NCBI RefSeq assembly: GCF_037975245.1
Contig: NC_092577.1
Span: 21,822,898-21,886,897, forward strand
Reading direction: 5' to 3'
DNA: 64,000 nt
DNA from: Apostichopus japonicus
Lineage: Eukaryota; Echinodermata; Holothuroidea; Aspidochirotida; Stichopodidae
Part shown: one piece after another, positions 58,074-64,000 of the stretch
Layout: every line of letters begins with the position of its first letter
How positions within the stretch are numbered: the first letter of the stretch is position 1
Notes under the pieces: model-generated
Database searches by the model: none
What the model was told of the DNA's origin: nothing
What the model saw: only the letters and a program-made list of their open reading frames with translations
Translations under genes and position numbers: made by a program

Positions 58074-60598
58074 ATGGCCCATACATTTTCATTTGCCACT
58101 TTTAACGTCAATGGCATAAGAGATCATCGCAAGCGCAGTCGCATTTTCCAATATTGTATTTCAATGGAGGTCGACTGCGTTTGCCTGCAAGAAACACATA
58201 TTTTGGAAGATGTCCCCCTATGGGGCTTATGAGTGGGGTGGTGGGCTGCATGCTTCGTTTGGTTCGTCTTCATCCTGTGGCACTGTCATCTTTCTGTCAC
58301 CTCGTCAGGCGGGTTGTGCCACTAGGGTGGAGACGGATCACGAGGGCCGATTGGTTTGGTTTGCAAGTATCCACAGGGGTAACATCTCCCAATCGGCCTT
58401 CTGCTAGACGAGAATTTTTTAACACGCTGCCTTCCTTTGTTCCTGGTAGTGCACCATGTGTCATGGTCGGAGACTTTAACTGTGTCCCAGACTCGAGTCT
58501 TCACAGACTCGGGGCTTCTGTGTCTGCTAGTCCCGACGCTGGGATCACAGAGCTGGACAGATTCACTTCGGCACACCTATTAGCCGATGTCTGGAGGCAT
58601 ATGCACCCGTGTAGTACGGCGTATACGTGGGTGAGGCCGAACGGAGAAGATGCCTCCTGGATAGATCGAGTGTATGCGCCCGTTTTAAATTTTCGGGTTG
58701 CGAGACGCTCAGCTGTCTCTGACCATGACACTATAGTAGCACGTTTTGTTTTGCCTTCCATTTTCTCGATCGGGCGGGGCCTATGAAAGCTTAACTGTCG
58801 GATTCTTGGCGAGGCAGAGTTCCGCCAAGGTTTCGAGACCAGGTACAAAGGATGGCAAACATTGAAGCCGGCCTTTGCCTCTACATCCCAATGGTGGGAT
58901 GATGTCAAGTTGCGCATCAAACGCTTCGCAATTCAGTATTGCGTGACCCGCGCACGGCGTCGAAGAGAAATTCTCGAAGCTGTGCGCGGAGGTGAAGTTT
59001 GGCGACCCTTCGGCTGTCATCGCTTTGCAGGCCTATCTCGATGAAAAGTACCACGGTGCCCGCGTAAGGGCCCGTGTCGAAGCGGTGGAAGCCGAGGAAC
59101 GCCCTTCCCTTGGATCCCCATAACAAGCGTCTGATCACCTTGTTAAATTTGGACTACAAGTTGCTGGCTAAGGCTTTGTACAACCGCCTTGCACTGGCTA
59201 TGCCGCATCTTCTTCGTGATCTCCAGACTTGTGCAGTGAAGGGTCATTGCATCCAGCAAAACTTGTGGTTGATGGGCGACTTGACCGACTTTGTTATTCA
59301 GCGTGATCTGCCATGTGCATTGGTGTCTCTGGACCAGCAGAAGGCCTTTGACATGGTGGATCGCGGTTTTTTAATGAATGTATTGGAGACGTTTCAGTTG
59401 CACTCAAATTTTCGTAAATGGATTTCTGTTTTGTATCAAGAAAGTTTCAGTTCTGTTATCGTTAATGGGTTTTGTTCGGAGGTTTTCAACGTAGAGAGGC
59501 GGTGCCCTCTATGCAGATGACGTGACATGTGTTGTTTCGAGTCTGGGCTCCTTTCGCGCACTGTCGCAGGATCTGTTTTTGGAGAGCTACCGGGGCGAAG
59601 TTGAATCCAGAAAAGACAAAGGGCCTTCGTCTTGGTAGCTGGAGATACAGAGACTTACCATTCGGTGCGTCGTGGTCGGATCAGAATATCAAAATTAATG
59701 GTATATGGTTCGGCTACGATGCACCTTGTGATGTCACCTGGAACGAGAGGGCTGAGGTATTTCAGAGCAGACTAAACTTTGGCTCCCGCTGGCACCCGCA
59801 ATTGTTTGTAGCGGTAACTGACCCAGGGTTGCCTTGTTCATATTTTGTACGTTTTTAGGGCGGGTTGCACTTGCGTCGATGGGTTCCGGCGCCGTTTAGC
59901 AACAGAGAACCGCATAGTAGCACACCAAGCAGAGTGGTGCGTGTCATTTGCTCCGCTCTTATTGAGTTGCCCCCTGTTGACCTGTCACGGCCGGCCCTCG
60001 TTCTCAGTTCCTTGCGGGATAGGGCCCTGAATGCAATTTTGGTACAGGGACGTCATCCTGTCGAATTATGGCGTTCGGTGCATTCAAGACTGAATGGTTG
60101 CAGGCTCCGTGATCTTGCATGGAGAATTGCACATGGTGCCTTGGTGACCAATTTGAAGAGGTATCACTGGCGATTGGGTGATGGACTGTGCCCGAGGACC
60201 GGCTGTGACAGCTTAGAAAGTACTGCCCCTTTGTTTTGAACTTGTGGGAGTGGTTTCAGTCCTGGGCCGACCGTTTAACGGGAGACCGTCCCTGGTCGGT
60301 AGGACAGGGCTTTGTATTATATGGATTAGAACCTCCAGTTTGTTCTGTTGCTCTGTTGTAGCGTATTATTTATGTTTGTTCTGTTCTAAAAAAAATTATT
60401 TGGAGGAATAGATGTGATGTTTTTAGGGGAAAATTTGTCAGTTGGCAGGCAGTCCTGGAGGCGGTGAAGTCTGACATTCGCCTTCAAATTGAAGGCGACT
60501 TTCGCCGTTTATCTGGGGCTGCCTTTTTTGGACGGTGGTGTGCTGGGGAAGGCTGTTTTGTTTCGCTACGTGCTGGTCGTCCTTTTGTGGTTTTTTCA
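58074..60598 (+). pseudogene. LINE B5 ORF2 remnants
   Basis: ATG at 58074 opens MAHTFSFATFNVNGIRDHRK, nine bases past the ORF1 stop. The endonuclease motif GDFNCVPD and a weakened SDHDT are visible. The RT part lacks the fingers (deletion at about 59108) but keeps SLDQQKAFDMVDRGFL. Motif B is largely deleted near 59505, and only DDVTC of motif C remains. The end matches the last ORF2 codons with a one-base change that alters the final residues. Confidence 0.75.
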
Positions 60599-60912
60599 AT
60601 GTTTCAGTGGGTGGTTGGGCGTTTTGTCTCTACAGGTCGGTGGGCGTATGTATTTTTTTTGGCTCGCTGGACCTGAGTTTCGTTTGTAAGAATGGGATGG
60701 TTTGGTAGTGCCGTTTGGCCGTGACGTTTTGTATCCCGCATGGCTGGTCACGTAAAAAGCACTGCTGTAATTCGCTACCTGTTTATTCATTACACGCTTG
60801 CAGCTGTTCGTGAGTTACTGTTATAACAATTAGGTTGGGACATCAAAGATACATGGGAAAAGTGAAAATATATGTCAATAACTGTCAATCAAAGAGTGAA
60901 GTGTTATAGTTA

Positions 60913-61167
60913 TCAGTTACTTGCATTGAAATATTCAATGTCATGATTCCTCGAACCACCATGCTTCGTTTCCAGGTGCCGCTGCATCTTCGAGGGTTTC
61001 ATGGCATCGTTGCTCAACACCTCGCCACATAAGAAACATTCCGGTTTATTTTTATCAAATTGGGACTTGATAAATCCAAGTTTGACGTATTCCTTCTTGT
61101 AACATGGAAGCTTCTGCATCCCTCTTGAATCGCGTGTAGACATCGCGGTAGTTAACCAGTTGTCCAT
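60913..61167 (-). pseudogene. BED-type zinc finger fragment (ZBED/SCAND3-like, hAT-related)
   Basis: The frame starts MDNWLTTAMSTRDSRGMQKL and contains YVKLGFIKSQ, then CFLCGEVLSNDAMKPSKMQR and HLETKH, a C-x2-C...H-x4-H BED finger with the wording usual in ZBED/SCAND3-type proteins derived from hAT transposases. It stops after EYFNASN. Nothing of the transposase body follows, so this is a first-exon-like fragment or a truncated copy. Confidence 0.65.
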
Positions 61168-61169
61168 GT

Positions 61170-62650
61170 GCTCTGCACGAAGCTACTGTATTGTGTAGTC
61201 ACTGATCTTGAGTGTAGTGTGTAAGTTTCAACATTAGGACAACGCACTTAGCGTGGTAGCCTATACTGCCGCACACAGTCTGATTTTGCTAGCAGGTACA
61301 GCTGTGATTGGGACAGTGCAACGTCGCTTATAACTACCGCGCTTCACTGTGTCAACAGTGTATACCAATGAGAAACAATATTATTTCTTTTCATCGGGGA
61401 ACTCACGATTCAACATTTATCGACTACTGACGAATCGATACGGTCATCAGGGTCCGACGTATTGACGGCTAGCCTAGCCTAGATTTCTAGAGGCATACGG
61501 TACATACTTCTTCATTCGACTATATCTCTGATTCCATTTTTCACACACCTCTTAGTTCTTCGCGGACCCTATTTTTTTTGGCGAACCCCCTGCGGACCCC
61601 TTTGCCCTCACGGACCCCGAAATAAATTTCACGGACCCCCTAGGGCCAGGTTGAGTAACCTGGCTGTAGAGGATTGAAAGAAAAGCTTTCTCCACACTAA
61701 TGTTCGGTATTTTCATAGGCACAAATTCCTTCAAAGGACGTACGTAGGCAAAGTGCCTCTTGGGTCTTCTCGTCGGCTTCATGTTCTGGCCTGGAAATAA
61801 CTGAAACTCAGAGTGAGCTTATTGAGGTCTTTGTCGATATAAAGTGAAGAAGATTCAGTCATTTTAAATGCTCGGATAACTACAGAATTTTTTTCTTGTT
61901 GAAAACAAAAGACTAAAAGGAGTAAATTGCTTTCAGTTTTAAAACATGAAATCTCTTTAATAAATTATCAGGAGTTAATCAAAAGCAGTTGACCTCATCA
62001 TGCAATGCACTTTCTCTTCAAACCCCCTTTTCATCAGCCCGTACATACACAGTGATTAAGTTGTAGAATTTTGTTTCCATGCACTAACTAGTAAACACTT
62101 GTGTTTGCACCATGTATCAAAATAAGAAAGATTTAGTTGGTAGATAGGAGGATTAAACGTACAGTAGAAACAAAAAGCAGCCATGATATTTACAGCTAAA
62201 TTTGAAAATACTCACAACTCACTTGATTTCAATTGCTTATTTCTCGGGGGGGGGGGGGTATGGTGCCTGTTAGGCCTACAGTGATACTTCAATAACAAGT
62301 TGTATACTGTGCTTAATTAACACATACTGTAGGTGAAAAAATATACTATATAAAATATGCATAAACAATTGTGTAAAGCTTGGTTTTGTTTGTACAAAGA
62401 TGACCATATTTCATCCATGTCACGTTCAAACAAAACCCCCCGCCCTCCACACCATGGAACGCGTACTCGAAAAGTCATTTTGAAAGTTCTTTACGCAAAT
62501 TTTGTTCTCCCTTTTTGGACACTTCACGTTCCTTCTGTTTTCTTATCATTATGTCAACGCATCTTCAAAAAGTTCTTCACCACCGCTTGAAAAAGTTTCT
62601 CCTTCTTTCCAATGTAAGTGCTTTTGATATCTGCTCCCACTTTTGTGTGA
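61170..62650. other. Non-coding DNA
   Basis: A short C-rich repeat (GCGGACCCC / ACGGACCCC) occurs at 61560-61640. A poly-G run of about 12 lies near 62247. An open minus-strand frame at 61782-61552 begins just after a TTATTTCCAG acceptor-like site, but its product was not recognised. Confidence 0.4.
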
Positions 62651-62659
62651 CCTCTCCAC

Positions 62660-63156
62660 TTTCACAAATGTAGTGCTATCTGTATGTTGAGATGCTGGAA
62701 AAGGGCAATATTATCATGTTGCAAATTTGCTCTTACAATCAGCTCCATTGCTTTGAAAAAACAAGTAAACATTATCTTTGACAAGAAAGAGTCCGCCTCT
62801 GTTTTGTTTCTCCAGCCAGACTTTTGTATAGGCCACAAATTCTGGTGCATCCTCCACACTATTTTCTCCCCAAGACTTGAGTACTTTTACAAGTGCAGCT
62901 GCCGTCTGATTGTTTTTTTTATACACTTGTAACGTTAAGGAACTTGGCTGGAATATATCCAGAACAGTAGCGGAGAGGTTGCTCTTCGTTTTTGTCCATT
63001 GTTACATCCTTTGACAGCTGCACCTGTGCAGGGTGAAGTAAAAACCAAGTCCACTGCTGTTTTTCCATAATGTTCAGCTGTTAATGCTGCCTCTTCTTTT
63101 CCATATCTCCTTTTTGGGTACTTCATCCCACCTGCAATAGAAGAAACTTGGAACAT
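62660..63156 (-). pseudogene. Transposase-like protein remnant
   Basis: The minus strand carries, in changing frames, EEQPLRYCSGYIPAKFLN, YTKVWLEKQNRGGLFLVKD and KAMELIVRANLQHDN. The RYCSGYIP...NRGGLF...MEL.R order is known to me from multicopy transposon-type proteins in aquatic invertebrates; the superfamily cannot be fixed. An acceptor-like TTCTATTGCAG ends near 63135, and the frame just after it (GGMKYPKRRYGKEEAALTAE) is in phase with the donor at 63621. Confidence 0.4.
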
Positions 63157-63621
63157 ATGAAATTTGTCGAGTGACCATTAAAGTTAGCATACTTCAATTC
63201 GGGGCACTGCGGCACTTTAACTTTCGAATTTAGTGAACAATCTTGCCTGAGTTAGGACATAGTCTGTCTGAAAGGCGGGTGGGAGGGGGAGCCGCCTGCC
63301 TTGTACGCCCATGCCAAACAGATCAAGAGATGAGCATTTTACAAAATCCTCCGTACTGAAGTTGAACACTACTAAAAAAAAAACCTGTGTATGTAAGCAT
63401 TGCTTCATACCAGATAGCTGCTACTCTAACAGCTACATGTTTCTACTGAGTTAACTTATAGGATTAGGCCTAGCAGTAGCACTTAGTGTAGGTCTCAGGG
63501 TTGCATTGTTCTACCTAACTTTTTTTAAACGAAATAGTGTAGGTGTAGATAAGGTTTGAAAGATCATACTTCGTCTGAGAATGGCTTCTGTGTTAGCTAC
63601 CGAACGAAAATTACAACTAAC

Positions 63622-63933
63622 CTGCAACTTGTTGATTTGTTGTAACATCTGTTCGTGAGAAAAGTCGTATGCAACTCTCGCAAAACCAGTCCCCACGTAC
63701 ATCAATGAAGTTTACACAGTTCATGTGAAAGTATTTGATAGTGCAAGTTGGCTCAGAGCAAACTATTATGTCTTCTAGGGAAGGCAGTCTGCAAATACAT
63801 ACACTACAACTTTCGTCATTGTTTATGACCCTATGACGTACTCAATCGCCAGCAAAAAATCTTCAAAATCGCTTAAGTCATGTGCAAAATGATCAAATCC
63901 TACACCGCTTTCGCTACTTTTCATGGACGCCAT
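63622..63933 (-). CDS. PHD zinc-finger exon, possibly a first exon with frameshift
   Basis: ATG at 63933 opens MASMKSSESGVGFDHFAHDL but this frame stops at 63823. In the next frame, from about 63838, lies a full C4HC3 pattern: CSVC, CSEPTC, HMNC and CESC with hydrophobic WF before the last pair, i.e. a PHD finger of about 45 residues. The exon ends GTTGCAG|GTTAGT at 63622 in phase 1. Such fingers bind histone tails in host chromatin proteins and also occur in transposon proteins. Its join to the frame at 63135 is phase-compatible. Frame loss between the ATG and the finger suggests a pseudogene or a different start beyond the window. Confidence 0.5.
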
Positions 63934-64000
63934 TCTCAATGTTCGTTGTTTGGCGTCGCGTCTTTCACTATTACGTAACAAACAACCGAAAATTCACGAA

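Larger units (their letters stand above)
56768..60760 (+). mobile_element. LINE B5: B copy with complete 5' and 3' ends, internally decayed
   Basis: The 5' end GAGTGCAGACGTGTTGTT corresponds to the 5' ends of A1 and A2. ORF1, ORF2 and the 3' UTR ending CACGTAAAAAGC at 60760 follow. Compared with B1 there are internal deletions near 59108 (about 135 codons), 59508 and 59795, plus frameshifts. The hairpin has one mismatch (GCTGG for GCGGG). It lies in or beside the Helitron remnant. Confidence 0.8.

Noticed and set aside
1-64000. CRISPR arrays, bacterial operons or riboswitches
   Set aside because: Introns, LINEs, LTR elements and poly(A) signals show a eukaryotic genome; repeats are diverged minisatellites without regular spacers.

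Overview
The window is a gene-poor piece of a metazoan genome. It has introns with canonical splice sites, several transposon classes and a lot of diverged minisatellite DNA. The mix (Tx1-like, CR1/L2-like and Ty3/mag-like retrotransposons, Helitrons, AGGTCA-rich tandem repeats, CCTAGGC-rich islands) suggests a marine invertebrate deuterostome, most likely an echinoderm such as a sea cucumber. That assignment is an inference from repeat style; no diagnostic host gene was recognised.

Layout. 1-2040: N-terminal part of a Helitron protein (minus) running off the window edge. 2.0-6.1 kb: diverged tandem repeats. 6118-6350: a first coding exon (plus) with a SAM-like helical domain and one frameshift. 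6.4-17 kb: minisatellites, a tRNA-derived SINE head, hairpin elements, and two phase-compatible exons of an unknown minus-strand gene (13297-13236 and 11974-11842). 17.0-31.6 kb: nested retrotransposons. A plus-strand Tx1-like LINE (A1) holds a minus-strand LINE of a second family (B1, intact 1130-residue ORF2) and a short B fragment with target duplications. A1 ends at the start of a Ty3-like element (E1), which holds an A-family copy lacking nearly all of ORF2 (A2). A decayed C2H2-protein copy and a truncated B copy (B3) follow.

31.6-47.5 kb: mostly non-coding DNA, then B2 (minus, 10-bp target duplication), a second Ty3-like remnant (E2), and B4 (plus), which is split by a nearly full-length CR1/L2-type LINE (C, minus).

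47.5-54.7 kb: a plus-strand host gene with four recognisable coding exons (near 48229, 50247, 51989 and 54363), a stop codon and two poly(A) signals. Its introns are full of AGGTCA-containing repeats. Its fold resembles the C-terminal half of invertebrate and fish proteins that carry a SAM-like N-terminus, so the 6118 exon may belong to the same gene, with the LINE pile-up lying in a very large intron. This link is an inference.

55.0-64.0 kb: a decayed Helitron Rep/PIF1-helicase region (minus), B5 (a full-length but decayed B LINE with the family 5' end), a BED zinc-finger fragment, a transposase-like remnant and a PHD-finger exon near the right edge (all minus). Most coding capacity is transposon-derived. 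The only long intact reading frame is ORF2 of B1.
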